Made by a program: the position numbers and the translations under genes
NCBI GenBank assembly: GCA_011109175.1
Contig: RDEW01000013.1
Location: 1,051,771-1,115,770 of the forward strand
Source: Dicyema japonicum
Taxonomy: Eukaryota > Dicyemida > Rhombozoa > Dicyemidae
Direction of reading: 5' to 3'
DNA: 64,000 nt
The notes under the pieces: model-generated
Seen by the model: the letters and a program-made list of their open reading frames with translations, nothing else
What the model was told of the DNA's origin: nothing
Databases searched by the model: none
Shown here: in pieces, positions 22,781 to 33,530 of the stretch
Position numbering within the stretch: position 1 is the stretch's first letter
How the letters are laid out: every line of letters begins with the position of its first letter

Positions 22781-23779
22781 ATGTTTGATATGGTTGTTTT
22801 TATTGAGTTTTTTGTCTACATGACGAATGTGGCCAAGGAAACTGAACCTTGAGGTATCCTTCAATAGGTGTTGACAACAAGAGTATGTTGATATTTTGGG
22901 AGAAGGAGTGGTCAGATACCCAATATTATCTATGAGCTTGTCGATCATGAGATGTGTTAATGTGGATTAAAGGAACGAGAGTTCACTATGGAGGTTTGTT
23001 GAATGTAAACATCGCCATTTGCTAAGCGAGTTGTTGAGGAGGGAAGAAGACAAAACACGTGTTTTGATTCAGAAAATGGTAGGTAAGGTTTGGTGGCCTT
23101 CACAGTCTTATAGGCATTGATTCTCTGTGTTTCATTTTGCATGCTCCCACTGTCTAAATGTACGCTTTCACTTTTTCCCCAGTTTTGAGGACGTCCAGAG
23201 AACCTCAACAATCTTGAGACAATTCTCCCCTCCCAAAAAAGCGTGATTTTTATTTTTGTCATGACAAAAATGTATGGTTTTTTTTGCTCTTTCTCCGTAC
23301 GTACACTTACTGATTGTAGTGTCTACTCGCTGAAATTTCGTTTGCCACACAGATTCTTGGTTTTTCTTATCTCACGGCATAAGTGAACTATTCAGCATTC
23401 TTCTACACATAATTGCCAGGTGTTAGGTCAACAACCGTTTTCTGATATCGACATTTAACCTGTCCATAGCTTTCCTCTACAAAGACTTCGAATTAGTCAC
23501 AGACTCGTTTAGAGTTTCTCTCAATCCTAGCCCCATCAAAAAACTATTCAACTTCCTCCAGAATCCATTGTATTTCTTTAATGAGACAACAGATTTATCC
23601 ATAACGAGGTAATTAGTCGAATGTAAGTCGTATGTGACCCGGATTTCCCATCGTAACTCTCGGGAATTTCCATTTAGTATTTGACTCAGAGGGTCCATAC
23701 TCGGAGTTTGCATCCTCGGTGGCAGTGAATCGGCCATTCATGTTGTATGCTCCTTTTATCTTATTGTTACTGTGAAAAG
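22781..23779. other. Intergenic stretch with unassigned ORFs
   Basis: Minus-strand frames at 23262-22957 and 23737-23477 (e.g. YNGFWRKLNSFLMGLGLRET) have no motif I recognise. They overlap open plus-strand frames. No repeat shared within the window was found here. Confidence 0.35.
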
Positions 23780-24660
23780 CCGAGAATTATTGCTAAATTA
23801 GACGTTTCCATGTCTTCAATCCGATGAGAACGGACTATGTGCATGAAACAATATTGCTGAACCCCACATTATCCACATTGCGAACCTAGTGTCCTCAGCT
23901 GATCTCGTTGTTGGTAATGAGTCTCTTAAATCATCGAAAGGGATCCAACAAAGTGATCCTTTTAGATATGGCCTCGTCTATGTGATTCGGGTTACAATTT
24001 TTAGTATTTGGCCGTTTTTCGATTTAGGCTCAACGCTTATGTACAGTCTAGAATTACTTCTTCTTATTCTTAGCAGATGTTCCCCCGAGATTTGTAATCT
24101 TTGACTCTCGCAGGATGAATTCTCTGAATGAATTCAAGATCATGACTTTTCTTACAATGCTGATATTACGGCCAAGGAAGACCTTTTGATATTGGGCTTA
24201 TCTATTTCCCCCATATTCTCAATAAGATACCATCAGAGATCGGTAGAGCATATTCGAAAACTGGACCTGGACCAATCAGCCTCTTCCACCTACAGCGGTC
24301 TGCCTCCTTTTTGGATCAGGTCGTGAAGCGCACTCTTAAGGCGATTTTCGTCGCCTCTGAAAGCGGCAGGCCTGAACTGTGTAATGGAAAGCACCCTGAA
24401 GGCATCAGGGTCTTCCTTTTCTCTCACGGGAAATGCATGATCTGGGAAAGAGGTCCACACATACCTTTAAAGTTAGAAATCTGGGAGAACGCATGAGAAT
24501 TCGAAAACTTAAAAAAAGAAAATATGCCCCTCTTGTGGATGCAACATGCATCGTCAAAACGACTGGAGTCTTTGGGCCTGAGAAGGTTCCATTCTTGAAT
24601 CGCTCGGTTCGAGGATTTCCAAAGTAACCGAGGATCTTTTGAAAATGCAATGACTGTTCC
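23780..24660 (+). mobile_element. Decayed R2-like LINE: RT palm remnants and endonuclease
   Basis: Three blocks in order match the element at 39.3-41.3 kb. AKLDVSMSSIR (about 23793) corresponds to IKLDITNAFNSLR. NESLKSSKGIQQSDPF (about 23918) corresponds to NEIIKSKTGVQQGDPL. NGKHPEGIRVFLFSHGKCMI (about 24383-24442) corresponds to DGKRPDGMTLFPFTSGRSLV. A terminal VFGPEKVPFLNRS (about 24570) corresponds to AVGPMTAEFLQEL. The YLDD region and zinc knuckle are lost. Frames shift repeatedly, so it is an old dead copy. Confidence 0.7.
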
Positions 24661-24739
24661 AAAGGATTTCTCTGTCAAGAGGACTATCACCCAATTCTTT
24701 CTTTTGAGAAAATCTCGTCTTCGTTTCCTCTTTTACTTA

Positions 24740-25110
24740 TCTTCCCTCGTTTTAGTATAGTGGCGTCCTATCGTCTCAGGTGACGACCAGAATTATTATT
24801 TAGAACCCAGGATCACCTAAAAATAAGATAGAAATAAACTTCAGACAGTTAGGTAATCCAAGTTCTTGCCATCAAACGACTGTGGCCTCCCATTGTTCCC
24901 ACTACACACGAAAGAGGCATCTCTCATCCCTGCAGAAAAATCCGACTGGGGAAAGGAACTTCTTTTCTAATCGAGTTTCTTTTGCGCTTGAAAAAGACAA
25001 GCCAAGCGGGATTTCATCCTCATCACAAAACCGAAAGGATCTGGATCCGCCATTAAGGGTCGTTTCTTCTGTTAATAGGGGGAAAGTTAATCCAACATGA
25101 GGGACCATCA
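24740..25110 (-). mobile_element. 3' terminal fragment of an unassigned retroelement, homologous to 60790-61060
   Basis: Reading minus, KKFLSPVGFFCRDERCLFRV is followed by TGGGAACAATGGGAGG and then a 3' non-coding stretch with GATTACCTAACTGTCTG and GGTGATCCTGGG. The same order appears on + at 60880-61060 (RKFPSPIGFLCRDERNLFRT and so on). Two diverged copies sharing a frame and a 3' tail point to the end of a transposon ORF plus 3' UTR. The family is not recognised. Confidence 0.6.
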
Positions 25111-25789
25111 TATGTATGGTTTCTGGTACATCGAGTTGAGTCTGTTGAATGAATGTCGGTCATTTGATTTCACCATTAAAGAAGTAAGTATAATGAAATT
25201 ATTTAAAATAATTTTTTTAATTATATTTTTGTTTAATTTATTTTCCCAATAAAATAACATTATGTTAATGTAATCTGAGGAAAGAAATTAGTATTAGTAA
25301 ATTGTCAGATTAGTCTTCATAACCAATTCCAGGGATAGGGTTAACCTTAGGGTTATGAAACAGGGATCGTTTACCATCACCCCATGGATATCTCTACGAT
25401 TACATTGAAAAGTACTCGTTTTCTTGTGTACAAATGGTCATATGGGATATATTCTGGACGGACAAAGTGTTTCTGATGCTCTAATTCTCGTTGGCTGGTA
25501 AAATAAAACACTAAGCCAAGCACGGGAAGTGTTACGTAAAGGGATAGAAATCTCCATTTTCTGTCATGTTCTATAAAATGTTATCATTTTTGTTGTTACC
25601 GTCTGTTGGACGGGCAAATCTTTCGTTAACGTTGAAGAAACGACGAGTAAATTGGGTTGGCCTGCACAACCTCAGCATTGAATTTATTAATTATTAAATA
25701 TTTATTATTTATCATATTATTATTTTATTTAATAAATATATTAATTTCATAATATTGCCTAATTCATTAGTCAAGCGGTCACTTCAAGG
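25111..25789. other. AT-rich intergenic stretch, nothing supported
   Basis: Stop-dense on both strands. 25680-25750 is almost pure A/T. No repeat or gene signal was recognised. Confidence 0.45.
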
Positions 25790-26170
25790 ATTCTTGGAAG
25801 TCTCTGTATGGTTATAAGTTTTCTATAAAGTTGATGTCGCGGGGGTAAATGAGGAATATCTAATAGATGGTCTAAGAACGTTTTGTCTTAGGAAAGTAGG
25901 TCGACGTCGTCAGCATATATCACTTTTTTATCTTCTCTTAGTATGAGGTTCATAGTTTTCTCATAGTTGCTACAAATATTTTGCGAGCAGTAGAGGGGAG
26001 AGAGTCTCCTTGATTAGTGTCAGAATTTGTTCCGAATTTTTATTAGTAGGTCTTTTTGACTCTCACAGCAAGCTAAGTATTGGAAAGTAAAATTCTGATA
26101 ATTTCTATGTTCAAGTATCCGGTTAGTTAATGACTGTTAATTGTGTCAAAGTTCATTAATGAGGTTATCT
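25790..26170 (-). mobile_element. Reverse transcriptase relic of a further LINE family (YADDVDLLS)
   Basis: The minus strand reads FDTIN (26155), IIRILLSNT and LAVRVKKT, then GTNSDTNQGDSLP (about 26020) and KKVIYADDVDLLS (about 25930-25890). These are RT motifs 3 to 5 in order: the first palm Asp, N/TQGDSLSP, and YADD. NQGDSL and YADDVDL differ from both other LINE lineages here, so it is a separate family. Frames are broken and only the palm remains. Confidence 0.65.
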
Positions 26171-27949
26171 GTGGCATATTTTTGTGATATTTCATGAATC
26201 TTAGCATCAAGTGACCTTCACTTAGGTTATCTCAGTTTATGTGATATGTCTTGCATACCCCACTCGCATTTTCCTTCAAGTTTCTCATGGTTGTGCTTCC
26301 TTCGGTTGAAGCATCATCTGGCACATCTCATTCTTTTCTCTTATACCAAGATGCTTCGAAACTGCCTCATCGATTGTTTTCTTTGTATGATCCCTTTAAT
26401 TTCCTAGTAAACAATCGTTGATATATCAATAGGTGAGTGAGTTTCACTGTATTTTGGTTACTTTTTTAGTCTCTGGTTGATAAATGTCGCAATCACCTGA
26501 CAGTTGTCGAATCTTCCCATGAATGTGCATTTAAGAGTGAGTTCTTGTCTTTTATCCGATACATAGTCATCTGCTTATATATGGAAACCAACTACGATTT
26601 TTTCCGCTCTTTTTTGCAGCTATTTTATGTCGGGCAGTGTGCATGAACGCAGTATTAAACAGAAGATGGAAATGTTTAATGTTTCAGAAAAGTTAATTTT
26701 TTCATGAATAAGCAAGTAAATAATTTCAAAAGTTAGTTAGGTGGCATTAGTTCTGCCACGTGGCTTGGATCCTATCGATCATCTTCACTGGGAATCAAAT
26801 GGAGAACATTTGGAAATGAGAGCTCTGCAGTTCCTACCTGGGACTCTATGGAAATCCCTAAACAAAAGAATTATGTCTCGAATGCTATCATCCATCCTTT
26901 CCAACCCCAATGACGGGGGTCGTCTGAAACAGATACACGATTTTGTTTCTACGAGTACCATCCAAAGACTCGATGATAATAAATAATCAGAATCCTCCTT
27001 TCCTAGGGAGTGGTACTACCCCCTCTTTATTGACGTACGCAAGTAAACTGGTTGATGTAAAAGATGTCCTCTGTTTTTTTACAACCTCTTCGAGTTGACA
27101 CAAATCATTTTTCGCCTACAATGCCAATACTGACCGATCTATGGGAGTGATCGGTATTTGCTGCGTACACTCAATATCCGCTGGTCTCCTACTAGTTAGT
27201 GAGGCCGAGTTTACCTAACTAACTTACGTGACTTTGACATTTATCTGTTCCTTCTTCTCATTAGTTGGGCCTCACTGATAAGGAAACCACTTATCCTCTC
27301 CTAGTCAGGCATTGGTTGCTTATACGTATTTGGGTGACACCAATGCTGACACTCGTTCGCTAAATGCGGAATAATTCATGAACCGATCAAGCAAATCGAC
27401 GAATCAATGAGTAGACGTACTAATCGATATTTTCCCGGTTCTCGTCGAGACTGCATAAAATCTTCATCTCCGGAAGACAACCAATGTATTTTTTGCTTTC
27501 TAGACATTTTCCTCAACTTTTGGATGATCAATAAACAAGGCAGGTCATGTGGCGACTCACTTTCTTTGATTAAGTTTTCTCGAGGAGCTAAAGGCTAACC
27601 TCCAAGTAGAATAAGCGTACTCTATAACCAGCAATAATTTTGTGGAGCAACTACAGATTCATGAGGGGAAAGTTTTTCTTTAGAAAACCCTTAGAACGTG
27701 TCATAGTAAAGAACTTTGTCGGATAACGTGATTTTGACTTTGTGTTGTAATTTCAACCTTCACTTCATTACAACCAAAGACTATACAATGAAGAAGAATT
27801 ATCTTTTTTAAAATACTCGTAAATTAGTTCTGTGTGTCTCAAAATATTAATAATAAATATTTTAATAATAATAATAAATATTAATTATTATAATTAAATT
27901 ATTACCATAAACAATAAGTTGTTTTTTGTTTGCACGTTTATTAACTTTA
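26171..27949. other. Intergenic stretch with unassigned ORFs and one repeat motif
   Basis: An 81-codon plus frame at 26741-26986 and a 63-codon frame at 27407-27598 match nothing I know. CTCCTACTAGTTAGTGAGG at 27184 is shared with 7553. A partial inverse (GGGCCTCACTGATAAGG) at 27269 hints at a small inverted-repeat element of about 120 bp. 27835-27905 is near-pure A/T and precedes the bZIP gene. Confidence 0.4.
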
Positions 27950-28259
27950 ATGGATGAAAATTTCGAATCAGAATTACATTTCCTCAGAGAAGTCACTAAA
28001 AAACAAAACGACTACAAGTACTAACACCACGTGTCAAAGTTTTAGATTAAAAAGAGCTAAAAATAACAATTCTGTCAAGTTGTGTCGCTTAAAGGCTAAA
28101 CAAGAAGAAAATGAATTAAGCAACGAACTCAAAAACTTAGAAGTAAGACATTATTGTCAATTTGAGGTTGTTCGAAATGAGACACGTGTCAAACTAGCCA
28201 GAGCAATTGAGAAACGAGATAAATTGTGGACAATATATATTAAATTGAGGGAGAAATAA
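27950..28259 (+). CDS. bZIP transcription factor, C/EBP-like basic region
   Basis: Two exons, 27950-28017 and 28046-28259, are joined across a 28-nt GT..TTTTAG intron that contains a TACTAAC-like branch site. They give a 93-aa protein beginning MDENFESELHFLREVTKKQ. The splice creates NDYKLKRAKNNNSVKLCRLK, matching the C/EBP/PAR basic region (DEYR.RR.RNN.AV..SR.KAK). Asn and Arg are spaced N-x7-R as in all bZIPs. The leucine zipper that follows is short and irregular (ENELSNELKNLEVRH, then FEVVRNETRVKL), so dimer choice is unclear. Reading unspliced from the second ATG (27954) is also open for 101 codons but lacks the DYKLKR lead-in, so I prefer the spliced form. It would act in the nucleus as a DNA-binding dimer. 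No activation domain is visible in so short a protein. Confidence 0.75.
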
Positions 28260-28436
28260 AATTGTAAAAAAATAAATAATAATTTTGTTAATAATTTTTA
28301 TATTTTAAATTTAATCACATGTGTTTTGTATTTCACTTCAGAAACTATTTTGTTTTTTGGTTTGGCTGGTGACTGGCTCTTAAACATTATCCCCGGAAAA
28401 TACGGAATTTATCGGTCAGATTTCCCTCTCTAGGGT

Positions 28437-28709
28437 CTAGACATTCAATCAGAAGGACCTCCAGTACATGAAAAATACTTTGTCTGGAACTGGGACACCC
28501 GCAAACGCGAACACGAGGATTATTTGTTTCGGGCACTCAGCGTTTCCGTGATCTATCAAAGGCAGACCTTCCTTGATGAAGACCTTAAGCAAATCGGAAG
28601 AGTCTGTTGGACATGGCAGGAGTGGTCAGATATCAAAGAAGTCGACCCTCGCAAATTGGCCATTGTCGGTTCACTAGAATTTTTTATTCAATTTGAAAAA
28701 ATAACATGA
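28437..28709 (+). CDS. Unrecognised 90-codon open frame, good coding character
   Basis: The frame opens right after TAG at 28434-28436, which could equally be the end of a short intron (TTTCCCTCTCTAG). It reads GPPVHEKYFVWNWDTRKREH, EDYLFRALSVSVIYQRQTFL and VCWTWQEWSDIKEVDPRKLA before its stop at 28709. It is rich in Trp and charged residues and unlike random translation of AT-rich DNA. There is no signal peptide or membrane segment. I do not recognise the family. It follows the bZIP gene by about 180 bases on the same strand and may be a gene exon or a transposon fragment. Confidence 0.4.
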   Translation, partial: LDIQSEGPPVHEKYFVWNWDTRKREHEDYLFRALSVSVIYQRQTFLDEDLKQIGRVCWTWQEWSDIKEVDPRKLAIVGSLEFFIQFEKIT

Positions 28710-29629
28710 AAAAAATTAAATCAAAATTTTATAACAAAAATTTCTAAAAACAGTTAAAAAAAATTATTTTATTCGAACAAATAAAAAAACAGCGAACAAA
28801 GAATTTTATGGAAAGATGCCTCAAATGATCAAAAAATTTATTCAAGTTCATTAAATGTTTTGTTAAAAAACCCTAAACTTGATAGGATCGAAAATGTCTG
28901 TTTTTCTGATTGCTGTATCTTTAAAATATATTTCAAGATTTTCGTTATTGGAGTAATTTAAAACTCTGAAACGATTTCTGATCATAAGAGACACGTCTTT
29001 AAAATTTTAGTAACTTTGCAGAAACCCTTCTGTGGAATGAGCTATAATGTAATCCAGTTTCATCCGGATTACAGATTTGGTCGGGTTCATGTGCTATTAA
29101 AATTTATGTCTTCAAAAAAGGAGTCAATGTTTATGGATGTTCCGCATTTTTCCATGTAACTTGAGTATTGTAAATCCCTGTCTTTTAATTTAACCAAAAA
29201 TCAATTAGAATTTTTGAAATTACGAGTGTAACTCATTCCGAAAAATGTGGCCTTAGTTAACCACCTAAAAATTGATTTTTTCGAAAAATACCTTTAGACC
29301 CTACTACTTCCATCCATTCTACCAACTTCTCTTCAAGCGTTGAAAACTTTGGTTTATGTGCAGCTTTAATTACAGTTGATATTTTTTGAATCTTCAAAAT
29401 AATGTCTTTTTTAGTAAAAGATTATTTATTGTTTTTCTCGATATCGTCTTTCGATACAATGCAAGAATCCATCAGCTAACTACTGGCACGAAATAGCAAC
29501 ATTTTTTTACTTTATAATTTGAGTTTTTTGAATAATGCGAGTATAGCGTCCACAAAAAGCATTCGAAGACATGTGTTATAAAATTTTTATTTTTCCAATT
29601 TTTATTAAAATTTGCCAATTGATGTCGCG
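28710..29629. other. AT-rich intergenic stretch, nothing supported
   Basis: Long A and T runs with dense stops on both strands. No recognisable exon, repeat or RNA gene. Confidence 0.5.
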
Positions 29630-29850
29630 GCCCTAATGTCTGCTAATTCACGGAGTAAGCGTTTCCGCGAACAACTGCGATACCAATTCTTTGCCTCAGC
29701 CAGACCGCTTCCCGCACGTCTTTCTTGCAGTGGCATTTTCCCCCGATTTCCTTTAGGAAAGAGGCTGTAATACTTCCGGCCGCACCAGACGTCTCGATTG
29801 CTACTGGTACAAAACGGTAGCGGTCTCCAATTTTTTAACTAATTTACAAG
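29630..29850 (-). mobile_element. R2-like LINE relic: end of endonuclease and 3' tail
   Basis: The minus strand reads IGDRYRFVPVAIETSGAAGS, ITASFLKEIGG, then VWLRQRIGIAVVRGNAYSVN and a stop. This matches the C-terminus at 41130-41300 (LGDRYRFTPVATESSGAVGP). Its 3' tail TTCGCGGAAACGCTTACTCC is shared with 41387, which shows that both belong to one family and helps locate the element's 3' end. Confidence 0.85.
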
Positions 29851-31065
29851 AACTTCGGTCGCACACAATTTGGTTAGGGATTAGTTGATTTCTCTTGTTA
29901 CGTGCTTTATCACGCATTGCGTATAATAATAAACTGCTATCAACGTCATCTAATTTAAAGTGCATGCTTTTTGCAGTGCTTCTGCTACTTCATAAAAGTA
30001 TACCCCTTCAATTCAACATTAACGAATCAAAAATAGATTTTTTACAACCCAAAGTTCAAAAACTATTCAAGATTATCTCTGAACTGAGAAATAACTCTCA
30101 TTGAGGTTGTCCGAGTGATAACTCGTGTAAATATCTGACAAATACGCCACAACCCGATCAACATTGCCATTAATAAGCTTAAAAAATAATTAGAAAACAC
30201 GAACTGATCTACTTTAAACGTTAGGAGTCGAAACAAGGTTGTATAAATGTAAACAAATAATCAGATTCCTAGTCGACCCAGAAATTCCAACGTTGAGGAT
30301 CCAATGGCACTGGAATTCTCCACAGCTAAAGAAGTAAAGAGGCTTTCTCAACGACCAAACAGTCTGGTAGATTTTGTCTATGGCGAAGGTACCCATACAA
30401 GTGACCAGAAGCTTTCCTGCTTTAAATGAGTATCCTATCTGGCCGTTTTCCATTATTCCTACACGAGGTGACAAATAAAAAAATTTGAGTTGATCAACTG
30501 TCTGTCAAGTGGATATTTTAGCTTCTTGGAAGTGTGCTCTATCGACCATATGGTAACATGCTTCAACAGTATCATCTGCGAGGCAGAAAACTACTCATCC
30601 AAAAAAATTTCCCCTTCTCGACACTTTAACACAAAAATTTATCAAAGGACGAAATAGTTGGAAGAGAAAGCCATGGACTAAGACAAGAAAATCAGATGAC
30701 TGGATTGTGTTTACCTGAGATGACTTTCATCGATATATCTCGATGGACCGCAACTCAAAAGCCGGATTCCATCGTCATGTAACTAAAGCACATCGGTCCC
30801 AAGAAATAGAACTAATAGGTTTCCAATGAAATCTTTCCTGATATCAGACAATATAAACGAGCCTATAGACTCGGTTTTGAGGATAATTCTCTCAAAGCAC
30901 ATTTTGGACACTGATTCATCCGAATATTGAATTTTTGTTGGTAAACTTTGTGACTGGAAGATGATGTCAAGTGAAATGTGACCAAATAATATCGAAACTC
31001 GTTCCCTTCCATTGAGTGTCTTTAGGTTATTTCATTTCACTAGCATTGTTCGACCTATACACGAT
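29851..31065. other. Intergenic stretch with unassigned short ORFs
   Basis: A plus frame of 69 codons at 29895-30104 and a minus frame of 86 codons at 30474-30214 carry no motif I recognise. The remainder is stop-dense. Confidence 0.35.
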
Positions 31066-31464
31066 ATGCGATAACGGTTCACGGATAATTCGTCTAAAGA
31101 AATTCGTCTAATTTGCACGTTCGATCTATTTAAATCCAAAGTTTATCTCATTGTTTTACCAAAATTACTAATTAAAACCGAAAAAAACAAAATTTGAATG
31201 AATCATTATTCGAACAATTTGTAGCTGGAAAACAGGTACAATCCCAAAAAAGTGTTTTCGCGAAAGTGCTTCACGCATAAAAAGAATTGTTGAAAATTTT
31301 AGATTTGACAATATAAACGATATCTTAGAGGAATAGCTCACAATATTTTTTTCAAATATCTTAAATAAAATGATTTAATTGTTATTAGACAAACATGACG
31401 ATTTAGACAAATTGTTAATTAGACGAATTGTTTTAGATGAATTTTCTGGTTACCATGCAATAAC
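31066..31464. mobile_element. MITE with about 38-bp imperfect terminal inverted repeats
   Basis: 31076-31113 and the reverse complement of 31417-31454 match at 30 of 38 positions by direct count. The inner part AATTCGTCTAATT is perfect, and each end repeats the motif AATTCgTCTAA twice. The unit is 379 bp. Flanks ATGCGATAAC (31066-31075) and ATGCAATAAC (31455-31464) look like a 9-10 bp target-site duplication with one change, a size typical of Mutator-like elements. A MULE transposase relic does occur at 59.5 kb, but no shared ends prove a link. Confidence 0.75.
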
Positions 31465-31570
31465 ATGAAAATTGTATCATATTTTCCTATGCAGATGATA
31501 TTGTCAGGGAAACATCTGGGTCATGCAAGAAATGCTTGACTCCATAGTTTTCCCAGCTATTATAGGGTTT

Positions 31571-31725
31571 CCCGACTAATAGCGTCACTTTCCAACCATT
31601 AACGTCACTTTCCGATCATTAACGTAAATTTTTCGGTCAATAGCGTCACTTTCCCGACCATTAAAGTCACTTTTCCGTTCAATAGCGTAACTTTCCAGAC
31701 TAATAGCGTAATTTTCTAGTCATAA
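31571..31725. repeat. 21-bp minisatellite, about seven copies
   Basis: Units of 20-22 bp follow the pattern CATTAACGTCACTTTCC-GA / CAATAGCGTCACTTTCCC. The array begins right after TATAGGGTTTCCCGACTAAT (31561-31580). That lead-in recurs inverted at 20163-20188 and in weaker form at 17075-17095, so the array seems to belong to the end of a repeat element. Confidence 0.85.
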
Positions 31726-32031
31726 TTATTAAAGCAACATACATAAAACCATAATAGTATCACCCATGTGCCGCTAGAAACTATCAAACTAACTAAGCGA
31801 TTCCACCTTCCGTGGTTATGCGCAAGTTCTCTCGAGTAATCCAGATGTTCTCCGCAGTTCAATTTACTGTTGGGATACTTGAGATAAGTATCGAATATTT
31901 CAAGTAGTATGATTCGTCAGAACTGATCAAGTTCTTCTGTATTCCTCATCCGAGACATTATTCTAATCTTTAATTTAATTTAATTAATCCCGGATACACC
32001 GAGAAAGAAGTTAAAGTAAACAACTAATTCA

Positions 32032-32602
32032 GTGTATCCAGTTTCCACTTCTACAGAAACAGAGTCCATCCGGAATCAACATAAAGGTAAAAGACGTCCA
32101 TTACTTGTAGTTGTGGAAACCCTCCAGTGGAGTGGGGAAAAGCAAATGATCCTTTTTCGTGCCGGCCTGGCACTGGCGTCAACTTCACCAATTAACCACG
32201 CAACACCACATGGCGCCACTCGGCTGATCATTAATTTTGGATATAATATTTTTTGGTTAAAAGAACATCGTGAAACTCATGAAATTAAAATAAAATTTTA
32301 TAAAATTCATTTTTTATTTAAAAAAATTCAATATGCAAAGTGATCCTAGTGCAAAAAGTAGACTTGTGAAAACTAATAGTAGAACACACCAATACAACCA
32401 TTTCACATATGCTGAATATTCCCAAGAACAACTTTTTTGGGAATTGTTTCAAAATTGTATTCACAACAACTTCTGTGGTGGTGACAGTAGGACGAAACAA
32501 ACCGCGGAGCAGAAGCATATCAAATCTTGTAAAGAATTGACCGAAACAGCAAACTTACCTGTTTATATTTACTCCCTTACTCATCATTATTATCCAAAAT
32601 GA
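32032..32602 (+). CDS. Two overlapping unrecognised ORFs
   Basis: Frames 32032-32343 (103 codons) and 32333-32602 (89 codons; FTYAEYSQEQLFWELFQNCI then HNNFCGGDSRTKQ) overlap by 11 bases in different frames. The second has convincing composition and several Cys residues. A 22-nt GT..AG candidate at about 32359-32380 would change its frame. They lie between sequences resembling two ends of one repeat element (31561 and 32705) and may be its content. Function unknown. Confidence 0.3.
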
Positions 32603-32839
32603 TTGTTCTGGGTTTTTCGGAAATATGCTTCGGTATTTACCAACTATTTTTTACTTTGTTGTTTGTCACATATTTTGTTTTTTACGCTTAAAAATTTAGT
32701 GACGCTATTTTATTTATTTGCAACAACCCAAGACCACGGTAAAACCAAACTAATTAGCACGTGATCCCGATGCGTTCTAACAGTGACCCCGGTATCTTAC
32801 CTCGTTCCTGCGTATAATGTTACATGACGGCTGACTGAT

Positions 32840-33031
32840 TTACGGGGTCGAATTCTGAAATCTAGTCTCACAAGGACCTTTAAAGGCGTCGATCAGGTTC
32901 AGTGATCTCATAAAAATCTTACGCTCCGTTACTCTGAAAGCCTTCTCTTGGATTACCTCGATCTTCTCATATTTGTCTATATATGCATGTGAGAAACATG
33001 ACTCGATGTACTGTCTGTACAAGTTCATCAT
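32840..33031 (-). mobile_element. LINE C-terminal relic
   Basis: The minus strand reads LYRQYIESCFSHAYIDKYEK then IEVIQEKAFRVTERK. It matches the post-RT region of Jockey/CR1-type LINEs (Y.RP.LEYAS..W.P.....I..LE.VQR.A.R). One short open frame, truncated at both ends. Confidence 0.65.
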
Positions 33032-33259
33032 GACCGGGTGAGTACTAATCTTTCATATTCTCGTTAAATTTTTTAATACATTCAGTTTTTTTCATGTTTC
33101 ACAGAAATATTTTCTACGTGTGGACAAGATGCTTATCAAATGTCACGATCCCTTGACTCGGTCAGAAAAAGGTTAAAAAAAGCAGGGAATAAAGTAACAC
33201 TCTTGTGGGACTACGCTGAGAAGGAGACGTACCTTGGTGATCCACAGCTTGAGCTTTCC

Positions 33260-33530
33260 TGGGATCCCCAATTGAAATTTTTTTCCCGATAGTATCTTCC
33301 TCGAGACTCCGTGAACGCTTGTGTTTTAAATGTCTCGGATTGTTTTCAAATCCGACTCGAATCAAGTCAACCACGGCAAACATCCTGAGAGTCATGTTTG
33401 ACTAAAGACTTTCACTTAACATGTGGATAGAATGACGATCCTAAAGAACGTCTCAAAGGGTTTTGGAAGCAATGCTAGATCCCTCACCGCCAATATCGGC
33501 CTAAGCGAATGCATAGAGGTAAGTGAACAT
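33260..33530 (+). mobile_element. LINE relic around the post-RT VMFD block
   Basis: In two frames the plus strand reads ILRVMFD, a stop, RLSLNMW, then ERMTILKNVSKGFGSNARSL and TANIGLSECIE. The pattern LGV.FD..L.F..H followed by LR.L....GL is the C-terminal part of Jockey/CR1-type RT proteins. The call is moderate because frames are broken. Confidence 0.5.

Noticed and set aside
31483-31520. YADDIV on plus (FSYADDIVRETSGS) as an RT relic
   Set aside because: The motif is suggestive, but no other RT motif was found within 500 bp in either direction, so it may be chance.
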